The notes under the pieces were generated by a model. The model saw nothing but the letters and a program-made list of their open reading frames with translations, was not told the origin of the DNA and made no database searches. A stretch of DNA of 64,000 bases from Alteromonas sp. KUL42 (lineage in GTDB: Bacteria > Pseudomonadota > Gammaproteobacteria > Enterobacterales > Alteromonadaceae): assembly GCF_006538325.1 (NCBI RefSeq), contig NZ_BJKK01000008.1, forward strand, positions 62,001 to 126,000, in the 5' to 3' direction. The position numbers were made by a program, and so were the translations under genes. Every line of letters starts with the position of its first letter. Within the stretch, counting starts at the first letter, position 1. Positions 1-10,230 of the stretch are shown here, one piece after another.

Positions 1-2059
1 TACCACGCTAATTGAAACCGTTTTGTTAGTTGGTATTGTTATTTTACTGATGATGGGTTCATTTCGTACCGCATTGGTTCCTCTTGTTACCATTCCTATT
101 TCAGTATTAGGTGCTGTAGCAGTTATCTCCGTCATTGGATTTTCGTTAAACCTGCTAACCATTTTGGCTATTGTTTTGTCTGTTGGCTTGGTGGTAGACG
201 ATGCTATCGTGGTTGTAGAAAACGTCGCAAGACACATGCGCGAGGGAAAACCACGTCTTCAAGCTGCCCTCATCAGTTCAAGACAGTTATTAGTTCCTGT
301 TATCGCGATGACATTAACTCTTGCTGCCGTATACGCTCCTATTGGATTTTTAACCGGTTTGACCGGGTTTCTTTTCAGAGAGTTTGCGTTCACATTGGCT
401 ATTGCTGTGCTTATTTCAGGCGTGGTTGCCGTGACACTTTCGCCCATAATGAGTGCCTATGTTAACCCTGAAGGCGGAAAAGAAGGGCCGTTTACGCAGC
501 GCGTGAATCACTATTTCGATAGACTTCAAAGCGCCTATAAACGCGCGCTTTTCCATTGTTTCGCGTGGCGTGCCCAAATTACAGTTATTGCTATTGTGTT
601 TTCACTTTTAAGCGTACCGTTTTATGTGTTATCACAGAAAGAACTTGCTCCCACGGAAGATCAAAGTTCCATTAATGTGGTAGTTGAAGCGCCACCCGAG
701 TCGTCGCAGCAATACACTTCTGAAAAAATGAACGATACCGTGGCGGTACTTAATGCGTCTGAAGGTGCGAAGTTTACTTGGCAAATTCTAACGGCATCGG
801 CAGGTTTTGGTGGTGTAGAATTAGTGCCATTTGAAGAGCGTGAAATGTCGGTCCACGACATGATATACGACTTATACGGCCGTTTGGGTACAGTTACCGG
901 CTTAACCTTGTTCCCAGTATTACCTGCATCATTACCGACAGCGGGGCAGTTTGACGTGGAAATTGTTTTTCGTACCACTGATGATCCCGTAACAATGAAA
1001 GAATATGCCGACAAAATCATCAGCCAAGCGAATGCGTCGGGCAACTACATGTTTGTTAATACCGACTTGAAAATCGATTTGCCTCAAGCGGAATTGCAAA
1101 TAGACAAAGCGCTACTTGCCGATTTGGGCTTGACGGTGCAAGACGTCAATGAACAATTAAGTGTGTTACTGTCGACTAACTTTGTGAATTACTTCAACAA
1201 AGACGGTAAAGCGTACCGTGTTATTCCTATTGTGGATGATAATAGCAGGTATAATCCTGAGTCAGTATTGGCAATGAAAGTACGCACAGACTCAGGCGCT
1301 TTAATTCCAGTGTCATCGTTTGCAACCTTGGATACCTTTACCAGCCCTAGAGTACTGGGCTCTTTCAATCAGCAAAGCTCATTTAGAATTCTAGCTGGTG
1401 TGTTGCCTCACATTACCAAGGAACAAGGGCTGAGTACTATTGAGTCAATTGCAGCTGAGACGCTGCCGGCCAATTACTCTATAGACTATGCAGGAGAGTC
1501 CAGACAATTGCGCAAAGAAGGCAATACCATGCTAGGCGTTCTAGGAGTTGCTCTGATTATTGTGTACTTCTTGCTCACCATTCAGTTTAACAGCTTCCGC
1601 GACCCGCTGGTGGTGTTGTTAGGATGTGCACCACTGGCCCTTGCTGGCGCCCTGATGTTGCCGTTCTTATCATTAACCACTATCAACATTTACAGTCAAA
1701 TTGGACTGGTTACTCTTATCGGGCTTATCGCGAAAAACGGTATATTGATTGTTGAGTTTGCCAATCAATTACAGCTGTCTGGAAAATCAAAGCTAGATGC
1801 TGTGAAAGAAGCGGCAGCAACACGACTGCGCCCAATATTGATGACTACAGGCGCAACCGTTTTGGGGCATTTCCCACTTGTGTTAGTTACAGGCGCAGGT
1901 GCAGAGGCGCGAAACAGTATTGGTATCATCTTGGTAGCGGGCATGCTAATAGGTACATTTTTTACTTTAATTGTTTTGCCTTTGTTGTATGAAAGATTAG
2001 CGACTGATCACAGAAACGAGGCGCTTTTGGCAGAGGAAGAAGTACCTTCAGTGAGTTGA
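1..2059 (+). CDS. RND-family efflux pump inner-membrane subunit (5' end outside window)
   Basis: This is the C-terminal two thirds of a resistance-nodulation-division transporter, which exports drugs or other small molecules from inner membrane and periplasm using proton motive force. The reading frame is open from base 2, so the true start lies upstream; about 685 of the usual ~1,030 residues are present. Visible parts are the first transmembrane bundle (with VGLVVDDAIVVVEN, carrying the conserved acidic pair of TM4), the second periplasmic loop, and the second bundle (GLVTLIGLIAKNGILIVEF). The substrate cannot be told from sequence. The partner membrane-fusion protein would be expected upstream. 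It ends shortly before a palindromic repeat and faces a convergent GGDEF gene. Confidence 0.93.
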   Translation, partial: TTLIETVLLVGIVILLMMGSFRTALVPLVTIPISVLGAVAVISVIGFSLNLLTILAIVLSVGLVVDDAIVVVENVARHMREGKPRLQAALISSRQLLVPVIAMTLTLAAVYAPIGFLTGLTGFLFREFAFTLAIAVLISGVVAVTLSPIMSAYVNPEGGKEGPFTQRVNHYFDRLQSAYKRALFHCFAWRAQITVIAIVFSLLSVPFYVLSQKELAPTEDQSSINVVVEAPPESSQQYTSEKMNDTVAVLNASEGAKFTWQILTASAGFGGVELVPFEEREMSVHDMIYDLYGRLGTVTGLTLFPVLPASLPTAGQFDVEIVFRTTDDPVTMKEYADKIISQANASGNYMFVNTDLKIDLPQAELQIDKALLADLGLTVQDVNEQLSVLLSTNFVNYFNKDGKAYRVIPIVDDNSRYNPESVLAMKVRTDSGALIPVSSFATLDTFTSPRVLGSFNQQSSFRILAGVLPHITKEQGLSTIESIAAETLPANYSIDYAGESRQLRKEGNTMLGVLGVALIIVYFLLTIQFNSFRDPLVVLLGCAPLALAGALMLPFLSLTTINIYSQIGLVTLIGLIAKNGILIVEFANQLQLSGKSKLDAVKEAAATRLRPILMTTGATVLGHFPLVLVTGAGAEARNSIGIILVAGMLIGTFFTLIVLPLLYERLATDHRNEALLAEEEVPSVS

Positions 2060-2100
2060 GCTTCTAATCGCAAATCGGGTGTAAAACCTACCGAATAAAT

Positions 2101-2154
2101 TAGAGCGTGTTAACTTTTGCTGTAAAAACGCACTGCAATGGTAAACAGGCTCTA
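2101..2154. repeat. Palindromic intergenic repeat, TAGAGCC family, copy 1
   Basis: The arms TAGAGCGTGTTAAC and GTAAACAGGCTCTA are imperfect inverted repeats enclosing about 26 bases. It lies between two convergent genes (RND pump and GGDEF protein). A shorter relative with the same arms occurs at 33106-33141, so this is probably a dispersed REP-like element, possibly serving as a bidirectional terminator here. Confidence 0.55.
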
Positions 2155-2183
2155 GTTATAGACATAGAAGAAAGGGACAGATG

Positions 2184-3110
2184 TTATATCTCGTTCGATG
2201 CCACAGTTTGGTTTCTTCCCAGAGATTTTGCATGGTAAAGGGCTTCGTCGGCGTCATTAAATAAATTTTCGAATGTAGATGGAGACGTTTGAATACTAAT
2301 GCCAATGGATGTTGTTACTGCAACGGGAGTATCGTCAACAGTAGTTGGCGTAGCTTGAATTGTCTGTCGAATGCGTTCAGCGATTTCAAATGAGCTTGAA
2401 GCATCCGTATCAGTCATAAATACAGCAAACTCTTCTCCTCCAAGGCGGCCAATTATGTCGTACTGCCTTGTTGCGCGCCTTAGAATTTGCGCGGTATGGA
2501 CTAGCACTTCGTCACCGGCTAAGTGACCATAGGTATCATTAATTTTCTTAAAGTAGTCTAAGTCGATGACGAGCATTGTGGCTGACAAATCATTTCTCTG
2601 ACAACGGGCTAATTCAGTTTCTACCGCATCAACAAACGCACGCCTGTTAGCAAGGTTTGTAAGTGAATCTGTTAAAGCTAGCTTTTTCAGTTTGGTGACA
2701 GAATCTTTCAGCGTTATTTCGGTAAGTTTCTGCTTACTGATGTCTTTTATCTGAACCAGCAATTCGCCCGATTCAAGTAACTGTTCTGAAAATAACATCC
2801 ACCGTCCGTCCACAAGGTCGACCTCAAAAATGCGAAAAGCCCGCTTACGTCTCACACTGTGAACATAACTCAACCAGTCTTCAAGACGTTCAGTTTCAAT
2901 ATTTACACCGCGCTTTATCTTGTATGCATGCGTTACCAGTTGATCAAACGTCCAATATTCAGTGGACTCTTGAGTTGCACAAAAGGCGTCTAAGAAAACA
3001 TAGTTTGCGAATAACAATTTATCATCGGGGCAGAATATCGCGTACCCGTCTTTACTTACGTCTATAAAATCGCGAATAAGTTGATTAAAGTTACAAGCGG
3101 CAGCAATCAC
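2184..3110 (-). CDS. Diguanylate cyclase with PAS-like sensor
   Basis: A 308-residue protein with an N-terminal PAS-like region (about residues 10-130) and a GGDEF domain (about 140-300). The active-site motif is GGEEF and is preceded by RQYD at the usual five-residue distance, so the product-inhibition I-site (RxxD) is present. Both features fit an active, feedback-inhibited c-di-GMP synthase. There is no predicted membrane segment, so it is probably cytosolic and senses an internal cue. The start is GTG at 3110 and no stronger in-frame ATG precedes the PAS region. It is the first of four GGDEF genes within 8 kb. Confidence 0.9.
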   Translation of the reverse strand: MIAAACNFNQLIRDFIDVSKDGYAIFCPDDKLLFANYVFLDAFCATQESTEYWTFDQLVTHAYKIKRGVNIETERLEDWLSYVHSVRRKRAFRIFEVDLVDGRWMLFSEQLLESGELLVQIKDISKQKLTEITLKDSVTKLKKLALTDSLTNLANRRAFVDAVETELARCQRNDLSATMLVIDLDYFKKINDTYGHLAGDEVLVHTAQILRRATRQYDIIGRLGGEEFAVFMTDTDASSSFEIAERIRQTIQATPTTVDDTPVAVTTSIGISIQTSPSTFENLFNDADEALYHAKSLGRNQTVASNEI

Positions 3111-3451
3111 AGCCTTATTCTCTTTTAAGTTACTTATAATTAAACGTAGTTGAGTTTTTATTATTTATCACTGAATCAACCAATAAAGCTCGTCTAATAT
3201 GGCCTTTGCTATACATCATCGTGTGAAACACACAATTTTTTACTACACTTCAGCGTTATATTTACTCGTATTTTATTTACTCAAAATCGGGTCTAATTAT
3301 GAAAGATGCAAGTTTTAAGGCGGTATAGTAGTCTGTCTGGAAGACTTCGATTCATATCATTAAATGTAAAGTGGAATTGTCTTTTTGATACAGCTTAGCA
3401 ACAGCTAGCAGTAGAAAAGAGACGCCCGGTTTGCAGAAACTAGGGAGAGCT
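3111..3451. other. Intergenic region between divergent GGDEF genes
   Basis: These 341 bases must hold the promoters for the flanking divergent genes. The only structure seen is a short hairpin, GTGTG-AAA-CACAC at 3221-3233, followed by a run of T. With a 5-bp stem and no plus-strand gene ending before it, it is a weak terminator candidate. No gene was found here. Confidence 0.4.
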
Positions 3452-5179
3452 ATGATGGTGAAAAATGGAAAGTCTGATCTGTCTTTAGCGCAGTATGAAA
3501 AAGGGGAACAGCAGTTTCTGGAGCTAATTAGTTCATTGCCAAAAGTGTCTGTACAAGGGTATGACAAAGACCGAAAAGTAATTTACTGGAACAAATCTAG
3601 CGAGGCCATTTATGGCTATAGTCATGCAGAGGCGATTGGAAAAAAGCTTGAAGAGCTGATTATTCCAGAACATATGCGAAGTGAGGTTATTGCTCTTCAC
3701 CATCAGTGGATCGAAAAAGGTATTCCTATTCCGTCTGAAGAATTACCCCTCAAGCGTAAAGATGGCGCAACCATCCATGTGTTTTCCTCCCACGTTATGC
3801 TTAAAGAGCATACTTCTACTCCTGAGATGTATTGCATCGATATCGATTTGAGTGAACAACATGCCGTGCGAAAGCAGCTTAAGCACATGGCATCAACAGA
3901 CCTGTTAACGGGGCTACCTAATAGACGTCAGCTATATGAAGTACTTCAGTCTCGTATAAAAGCCAGTGAGTCTAATAACAATCCTTTTTACTTGTTGTTT
4001 ATCGACCTTGATATGTTTAAAGAGGTGAATGATACCCTTGGGCACAGTTGGGGCGATGAATTATTACGCACGGTTACTCACCGGTTGCGGGCATGCTTAA
4101 AAGACGAGGGTATGCTAGTAAGATTCGGTGGTGATGAGTTTGTTATTGTTTCAAACCTGGGGTTGAGCGAAGACCAAGTACACCAGTTAGCGCAACGCCT
4201 GACAAACAGTTTTGAATGCAGTTTCGATTTAGGCAGAGAAAGAGTAAGAATTACATGTAGTGTTGGAATAAGTGCTTTTCCTAGTGACGGCATTAAACCT
4301 GACGATTTACTTAAGTATGCCGATGTGGCTATGTATCAAGCTAAAGCTGAGGGTGGAAACCGTTTTCGCATGTTTGATTCGACACTGGGCGATAGGCTGA
4401 AAAAGCAAGTGTTGATGGCAGTGCAACTTCACGAATCACTCCAAAACGATGAATTCGAATTGATGTACCAACCTCAGATTGATTTGGAAACCGGTGAAAT
4501 TTCTGCTTGTGAGGCGTTGCTTCGTTGGTGTCCTGCCGATGAGTCTCAAAGTGTCCCTCCTAGTGAGTTTATTCCCATTGCCGAGCGTACTGACTTAATT
4601 GTACTGATTGGTCAATGGGTACTTGAGCAAGCTTGCCAGCAAATAAATGACTGGCGCAATAAAGGCATTTATTTGCGAGTAGATATCAATGTGTCAGGCA
4701 AAGAACTAGTGCAGCCTAATTTCTTTGAAAACCTTGATGAATGCAAAAGCGGATACAACTTAGCACCAAAAGATATAGGTATTGAGCTTACCGAAAATAT
4801 TCTTATTCAAGCGAATAACGAGGTAATCAATGGGCTTAAAGCGCAAAGGGATAAAGGCGTGGATATATCTATAGATGACTTTGGCGTAGGGTACTCTTCG
4901 CTAAGTTATTTACGCCAATTCCCAATCAGTCACCTAAAAGTAGACCGGTCCTTTTTGTTAAACGCGCCTGAAAATGAGTTTGATAGCGCGATTATGGAGG
5001 CCATAGTGAATGTGGGGAAAAAACTAAATTTAAGTATAGTTGCGGAAGGCGTTGAAACTGAAAAGCAAGCCAATTATTGTCAGCGCTTGCAAGTAGATTT
5101 TGCTCAGGGCTATTTGTATGCCAAACCTATGTCTGCTAAAGATATTGAAAAGCGCTTTTATGCGTCTTTAAGTGATTGA
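3452..5179 (+). CDS. PAS-GGDEF-EAL c-di-GMP turnover protein
   Basis: About 575 residues: a PAS sensor (about 20-140), a GGDEF domain (about 145-310, motif GGDEF) and an EAL phosphodiesterase domain (about 325-570, with EALLRW and [10 protein letters not shown]). Both catalytic signatures look intact, but there is no RxxD I-site in front of GGDEF, so it may act mainly as a phosphodiesterase or be switched by its PAS domain. I chose the ATG pair at 3452/3455 because GGGAG lies just upstream; an earlier TTG at 3431 has no such site. It is divergent from the GGDEF gene on its left. Confidence 0.92.
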   Translation: MMVKNGKSDLSLAQYEKGEQQFLELISSLPKVSVQGYDKDRKVIYWNKSSEAIYGYSHAEAIGKKLEELIIPEHMRSEVIALHHQWIEKGIPIPSEELPLKRKDGATIHVFSSHVMLKEHTSTPEMYCIDIDLSEQHAVRKQLKHMASTDLLTGLPNRRQLYEVLQSRIKASESNNNPFYLLFIDLDMFKEVNDTLGHSWGDELLRTVTHRLRACLKDEGMLVRFGGDEFVIVSNLGLSEDQVHQLAQRLTNSFECSFDLGRERVRITCSVGISAFPSDGIKPDDLLKYADVAMYQAKAEGGNRFRMFDSTLGDRLKKQVLMAVQLHESLQNDEFELMYQPQIDLETGEISACEALLRWCPADESQSVPPSEFIPIAERTDLIVLIGQWVLEQACQQINDWRNKGIYLRVDINVSGKELVQPNFFENLDECKSGYNLAPKDIGIELTENILIQANNEVINGLKAQRDKGVDISIDDFGVGYSSLSYLRQFPISHLKVDRSFLLNAPENEFDSAIMEAIVNVGKKLNLSIVAEGVETEKQANYCQRLQVDFAQGYLYAKPMSAKDIEKRFYASLSD

Positions 5180-5231
5180 ACATACAAATAGTGGTTGGGT
5201 GTATAACATTTCTAAAGCGTTGTGGCTTTTG

Positions 5232-6350
5232 CTAGGGCTCAAGCCACAACATTTTGTTTGGCGCAAAAGCAGCATCTCCAATAGGAAGAGGTTCGCCAAA
5301 CATAGGTGTGCTAATGACTATATCATTTTGTTGAGCCAGCTCTACAATCTTTATCAAAGGTTCGTTCCAATCGTGTAACGCAAGGTCAAAAGTGCTATTG
5401 TGAACGGGCATCATGACTTTTGCATTAACATCTATATGTGCTTGTAGGCTTTGGTTAGGATGCATATGGATCTCAGACCACATCTCGTTGTACGCCCCGG
5501 TTTCTATCAGCGACAAGTCGAACGGGCCATATTTCTCCCCAATCTCTTTAAAGCCGTTGAAATAACCTGAGTCTCCACTATAGAACACTTTTGACTCAGG
5601 GCTTTGAATTACCCAACTTGCCCATAAAGTTTTATCACGGTCAAATAATCCACGGCCAGAAAAGTGTTGTGAAGGGGTTGCAATAACTGTTACATCACCA
5701 ACTTTTACTGAATCCCACCAGTTAAGTTCTTTGATTTGAGTCGCGTTTACTCCCCATTTTCGTAAATGTTTGCCTACTTTCAAGGGGGTAATAAATTTGT
5801 CAGTTTTGTCTTTGAGTTTGACAATACTGCCTTTGTCTAGGTGGTCGTAATGGTCGTGACTTATAATTACAGCTGCCAATTGAGGCAATGAATCTAACGA
5901 TATTGGTGAAGCGTGGAAGCGTTTAGGCCCCATCCATTGAAAAGGGGAGGCGCGTTCACTGAAAACTGGATCAATTAGGATATATTGCCCGGCTAGCTTT
6001 AATAATGATGATGAATGGCCGAGTTTGATGATACTGTCATCTTCGAGCGATGCCAAAATAGTTGGTGTTAGCGTTATTACGGGAATATCGAATGTAGGTG
6101 TGGCAGCCTTTCTATCATCTCGCCAGTATGCCTTAAATACTTTCCATATATCCCACCAATTGGTTTTATAATCAATATGTTGATTATAAAACTTGCCGTT
6201 ATCTTCAGTGCCTGTTTCCTGAATAGGCGTGTTCTCTTGAATTGATTTTTGCTTCGAAAGAATGTCAGAAGCCATTGATTGAGAAGAACTACAGCATGAA
6301 ATCATAATAAAAACTCCAATCAGTAAGTACATGGTCACTTTCGTTTTCAT
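5232..6350 (-). CDS. Metallo-beta-lactamase-fold lipoprotein, NAPE-phospholipase D-like
   Basis: The mature part matches the family of N-acyl-phosphatidylethanolamine phospholipase D-like hydrolases: a HDHYDHLD metal-binding motif follows an IDPVFSERASPF segment, and later metal ligands lie in GDSGY and MPVHNSTFDLALHDW. The start at 6350 is preceded by GGAGTG and gives a lipoprotein-type signal ending in MISCCSS, so the enzyme is probably membrane anchored. An upstream start would add 22 residues and spoil the signal. Likely role is hydrolysis of a phosphodiester or lipid-derived substrate; the exact substrate is unknown. Two dyads lie in its promoter region. Confidence 0.85.
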   Translation of the reverse strand: MKTKVTMYLLIGVFIMISCCSSSQSMASDILSKQKSIQENTPIQETGTEDNGKFYNQHIDYKTNWWDIWKVFKAYWRDDRKAATPTFDIPVITLTPTILASLEDDSIIKLGHSSSLLKLAGQYILIDPVFSERASPFQWMGPKRFHASPISLDSLPQLAAVIISHDHYDHLDKGSIVKLKDKTDKFITPLKVGKHLRKWGVNATQIKELNWWDSVKVGDVTVIATPSQHFSGRGLFDRDKTLWASWVIQSPESKVFYSGDSGYFNGFKEIGEKYGPFDLSLIETGAYNEMWSEIHMHPNQSLQAHIDVNAKVMMPVHNSTFDLALHDWNEPLIKIVELAQQNDIVISTPMFGEPLPIGDAAFAPNKMLWLEP

Positions 6351-6372
6351 GTAATCACTCCATTTATATTTG

Positions 6373-6435
6373 TAAACTGCACGGTGTAGTGTAATTATAT
6401 TGCGATTTTCAAACAAAAGTAAACTGGGTAGTGTA
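6373..6435. promoter_or_regulatory. Two related dyads upstream of the MBL-fold lipoprotein
   Basis: Both sites use the half-sites TAAACT and AGTGTA. At 6373-6393 the halves enclose nine bases and the core ACT-N-CAC-N-GTG-N-AGT is itself symmetric. At 6420-6435 the halves enclose GGGT. They lie 23-85 bases upstream of the start codon, where repressor sites usually fall. The regulator is not identified. The rest of the 363-base gap up to 6713 shows no gene. Confidence 0.4.
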
Positions 6436-6713
6436 ATTTTTAGGGGGTAGTTTTAATTGTCTGAAATTATGAAGGTTTATGTTCAATGTTAACTAGTGCA
6501 GAGTAAAGTCTGCAATTGTAATATTCAGCGACAAATAGTTCTGAATTTAAGTGTAACTTTCGTGTTGCGTTTGCGTTCTCTGTACTATTATTTAATTAGG
6601 ACGATGTACCTGTAGGTCATTTGTGAAACTGCGCTTATTAACGCGGTAGTCAAGATGTTCGTAATTTAACAATAGAGGCGATGGAATGCAGTTGTTTATT
6701 AGGGCGGTAGCCC

Positions 6714-7985
6714 ATGTTTGAGAAGACCTTTCACTTTTGTGCTGTTGGGCTTGCACACGTAAGCCTAGATGGTGAATTCATTAGAGTTAACAAAAAGCTT
6801 TGCGAGTTTTTGGGCTATCCAAAAGAAATATTAACCCAAATGACCTTTCAAGAACTCACCGTGCCCGACTATCTTGATGAAGATCTTACTTACCTTAATC
6901 GCTTACTAAAGGGCGAGATACAAGACTACACCTTTGAAAAACAATACATTCGCAGTGACGGGAAGATAGTGTGGGGAAAATTAATGGTCTCTCTTGTCAG
7001 AGATAAACGAGGTAACCCGGAGTGTTTTATTTCTGTTGTTGAAGATATTGATGATAAGAAACGTTTAGAAACCGAGTTATTTCAAGTAGAAGCCTTATTT
7101 AGCAAAATCGTAAGTGCTTTTTCAGATCGCACATTTATATGGGTTGCTTCATCTGACTTATGTACTCTTAAGTACGTGAATAACGGTTTCAGTACTATTT
7201 TCGGTTGCAATGAATATGAGCTTTACTGCAACCCTACGGCGTTTATAAATCACGTTCATGAAGAAGATAAAGCACGGGTTCACGCTGTATTTAATGAACG
7301 TCCACTACAAAATTGGGACATTGAATATCGTATTGTGGATGCAAACGGAAGTATAAAGCACTTGCACGATAGAGGAAGTTTGATTTACGACGCCAGTGAG
7401 CGACGGACTCTTATTTTGGGTACCGCAGATGATGTTACCAAGGAAAAAGCGCAGCAAAATGCGCTGGTGAAAGCGGTTGCCAAACTAGAAAGACTCTCTA
7501 AAACTGATGCGCTTACAGGATTAGATAATAGGCGAGAGATATTTCATCAATTATCTAATGAAATTAGCCGAATGGAGAGAGGCCAGAAGTCTTCAACTTT
7601 GGTGTATGTCGACCTCAACGACTTTAAAGTAATCAATGACAAATACGGACATAAGATTGGAGATAAAGCACTTTTGCACTTTTCACAGACAACACAATGC
7701 CTGCTTAGGGAAAGTGATAGGTTTGGCCGAATAGGCGGGGATGAATTTGTCATTTTGTTATACGGCACAAACGTAGTGGAAACGGAAGCGTTCTTTGAAC
7801 GATTTACACAGAGTAAATTTACGCTCAAATTGGAAAATAGCGAAGACTTGCCAATTTCGTTTAGTTTAGGCTGGGTGGAGTGGAACGATAAAATTAAATC
7901 TGTACAAGAGTGGTTAGATTTAGCGGATGAGGCGATGTATCACAAAAAGCATCGACCTGATCAGTATTCATGCAATACAAAATGA
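6714..7985 (+). CDS. Diguanylate cyclase with two PAS domains
   Basis: A 423-residue protein with two tandem PAS/PAC domains (about residues 8-125 and 130-250) and a GGDEF domain (about 255-420). The motif is GGDEF and is preceded by RESD at the I-site position, so synthesis with product inhibition is expected. The first PAS is of the common S-box type (LCEFLGYPKEIL). No membrane segment or signal peptide is visible, so the cue is probably intracellular, such as redox, a ligand or light. It is transcribed alone, with 150 bases to the convergent gene downstream. Confidence 0.9.
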   Translation: MFEKTFHFCAVGLAHVSLDGEFIRVNKKLCEFLGYPKEILTQMTFQELTVPDYLDEDLTYLNRLLKGEIQDYTFEKQYIRSDGKIVWGKLMVSLVRDKRGNPECFISVVEDIDDKKRLETELFQVEALFSKIVSAFSDRTFIWVASSDLCTLKYVNNGFSTIFGCNEYELYCNPTAFINHVHEEDKARVHAVFNERPLQNWDIEYRIVDANGSIKHLHDRGSLIYDASERRTLILGTADDVTKEKAQQNALVKAVAKLERLSKTDALTGLDNRREIFHQLSNEISRMERGQKSSTLVYVDLNDFKVINDKYGHKIGDKALLHFSQTTQCLLRESDRFGRIGGDEFVILLYGTNVVETEAFFERFTQSKFTLKLENSEDLPISFSLGWVEWNDKIKSVQEWLDLADEAMYHKKHRPDQYSCNTK

Positions 7986-8143
7986 GTCAAAGGGCGGTGT
8001 TACTTTAAACGTGAACCGCTAAAATCGCTAGACAGTCATGCGTTTTCTAATCCATAAAATCAAATTGTCAGTTATCAGGGTAATGTCAAATGTTATTGAT
8101 TTTTAAGCCAAAATTGTGAAGGTGATGTTCCTTAGTTTCAGCT

Positions 8144-10198
8144 CTATTTTGTTTGTCTTAGTTGATTCTTCTTATTGTGATTGATGGCTATTTGTTGATA
8201 TATGATTTCAATTGGTAGCGGCTTACTGAAATAAAAGCCTTGTACCGTATTAGCGCCTACTTGCTCAACTAACGAGAGATGGTGCTCATTTTCTACGCCT
8301 TCAATTACTAGTGCTAGGTTCATAGATGAGGTTAGGTTTACCACTGCATTTAATATGTTTAATGCTGTCTCGTCATCATTTTCATCGAACTGTAAACATG
8401 CTTTATCTAACTTCAATGCATTAATAGGTAGTGTACGTAAATAATAAAAAGAGCTATAGCCCTTGCCAAAATCATCAATAGCAATTCTTACACCCATATC
8501 TCGAAGTTTCGTTAAAACACGTATTGATTTATCTACGTCGGAAATCAATTCGTTCTCTGTTATTTCCAACTCTAGCTGACTAGTGTGAACACCTGAAACT
8601 TCACAAACGGTTTTTATCAGTTCGACCAACCGATCACTTTTGAGTTGAGAACCAGAGATGTTAATGGCAAGGTCTAAAGTAGGAGCTATTCTTGAAATTT
8701 GTCTGAAATCTGTGCAGGCTTTATTTACAACCCATTCTGTTAGCTCAGAATGGAGAGAATATTGGTCAGCTATTGTGATGAACTCTTGTGGACTAACTGC
8801 ACCAAATTCAGGATGTTGCCAACGACACAGTGCTTCCACACCAACAATAAGTCGATTACTAGTGTTAATTTTTGGCTGGTAAACGAGGCTAAATTCACCC
8901 GAGAGAAGGCCCGGTACAAAATCTTTGGCAAGACGCGCCTGTCTGGAGGCTGAGTATCCCATGTCTTCAATGTAGTTGCACGAGCGTTGTTTTGTGCTTT
9001 TCGCAAAATACATGGCTAAGTCAGATGCGACCAATAGTTCGTCAAAGTTCTTGCCATCTCTAGGATAAGCACTTACTCCAATACTGGCGGATAATTGGTG
9101 CTTTATATTTTTGTATTCGAAAGGTATAAGCATGGCTGCTTTTATTTTCGTAATGTAATTGCGCAACTCACAATCGTTAAAATTTGGAATATAAACAATA
9201 AATTCATCACCACCGAATCGAGCAATCTCAAACTCGTCATCTAATGTGCTTTCAAGTCTTGTAGCTACAAGCTTAAGTATCTCATCGCCATATGCGTGCC
9301 CATAGTTATCGTTTATTGGTTTGTAGTTGTCTAAATCGATGAACAACAAATTAAACTGGAGCGATTTGTTCTTTTCTATTTGGCTGTTGACTTTGTCCCG
9401 TAAATAGGCGCGATTTTTTAATCCGGTTAACTGGTCGTGGTATGCTAACTGTTTTAATTTTTGCTTATAGTTGTGGTCTGATGTTATGTCAGAGAATACG
9501 CTGACGTATTTTACTGGACCATTATTTAAGGGAATTTGACTAATGTTTTGAAAAGATGCGAACAAAGTTCCGTCTTTTTTTCTGTTCCACAACGTACCCG
9601 TCCAAGCACCATCACGTATAATTGAATGCCATAAATCTTGATAAAAGCCTTGGTCTTGTTTGTTTGATTTCAGAATACTTGGGCGCTTTCCAATGACCTC
9701 TTCGTAGGAATATCCAGTAATCCGACTAAATCCTGCGTTAACAGATAGAATAAAACCATTCGCATCTGTAACTAATATGCCCTCTGACGTATTTTCGTAA
9801 ACAATTTTTGCTACTGAAGGAATTTGCAGAAATGATGAAGGACTCTTAACGAGATCTACTGTTCCCTCGATTTTAATCTCTCCATTACGGTCACAAATGC
9901 GCTTTACTTCGGTTTTGACCTGCAATGTTTCATTATTTTTTGATTTCAGAGTCGTTTCGAGTACTCCATTTTTTGATTTTCCAAGAAATAGCTTACTAAA
10001 TTGCCGTAATACACTGAAGCGATTGATGGCCGGAATGGCTGAAATTAACTCTGCCGACGAGGGTGAATTATTTAGAGTTAGCGCTTCTTGTAAATCTGAC
10101 GATAGATACCAAGAGTTATTATTGGATGAGTAAAACCAAAACGCGGCTGTCATTGTGTTAATTGTTTTCCTTAACCAGTTTGTTATTAATGTATACAT
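8144..10198 (-). CDS. PAS-GGDEF-EAL c-di-GMP turnover protein
   Basis: A 684-residue protein with a divergent PAS-like N-terminus (about 20-110), a clear PAS (about 125-245), GGDEF (about 250-415, motif GGDEF) and EAL (about 425-670, with EALCRW and DDFGKGYSSF). As in the other GGDEF-EAL protein of this region, no RxxD I-site is present, in contrast to the three stand-alone cyclases in this window. Both catalytic motifs are intact. Its start codon lies 16 bases from a perfect CTAGAC-N5-GTCTAG dyad, and the TetR gene at 10374 is divergent, so it may be the target of that repressor. Confidence 0.92.
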   Translation of the reverse strand: MYTLITNWLRKTINTMTAAFWFYSSNNNSWYLSSDLQEALTLNNSPSSAELISAIPAINRFSVLRQFSKLFLGKSKNGVLETTLKSKNNETLQVKTEVKRICDRNGEIKIEGTVDLVKSPSSFLQIPSVAKIVYENTSEGILVTDANGFILSVNAGFSRITGYSYEEVIGKRPSILKSNKQDQGFYQDLWHSIIRDGAWTGTLWNRKKDGTLFASFQNISQIPLNNGPVKYVSVFSDITSDHNYKQKLKQLAYHDQLTGLKNRAYLRDKVNSQIEKNKSLQFNLLFIDLDNYKPINDNYGHAYGDEILKLVATRLESTLDDEFEIARFGGDEFIVYIPNFNDCELRNYITKIKAAMLIPFEYKNIKHQLSASIGVSAYPRDGKNFDELLVASDLAMYFAKSTKQRSCNYIEDMGYSASRQARLAKDFVPGLLSGEFSLVYQPKINTSNRLIVGVEALCRWQHPEFGAVSPQEFITIADQYSLHSELTEWVVNKACTDFRQISRIAPTLDLAINISGSQLKSDRLVELIKTVCEVSGVHTSQLELEITENELISDVDKSIRVLTKLRDMGVRIAIDDFGKGYSSFYYLRTLPINALKLDKACLQFDENDDETALNILNAVVNLTSSMNLALVIEGVENEHHLSLVEQVGANTVQGFYFSKPLPIEIIYQQIAINHNKKNQLRQTK

Positions 10199-10213
10199 AA
10201 ATAAACCAAAGGT

Positions 10214-10230
10214 CTAGACTATTGGTCTAG
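10214..10230. promoter_or_regulatory. Candidate TetR-family operator CTAGAC-N5-GTCTAG
   Basis: A perfect 6-5-6 inverted repeat lies between the divergent GGDEF-EAL and TetR genes, 16 bases upstream of the first. Size and symmetry fit a TetR-family site. The adjacent TetR protein is the obvious candidate to bind it and to control both genes, but this is inferred from position only. Confidence 0.5.

Noticed and set aside
3221-3240. Hairpin plus T-run as a terminator
   Set aside because: The stem is only five pairs and no plus-strand gene ends before it; kept only as a remark.
5172-5378. Small frame after the GGDEF-EAL gene
   Set aside because: It lies mostly opposite the metallo-beta-lactamase-fold gene and has no ribosome site or motif.
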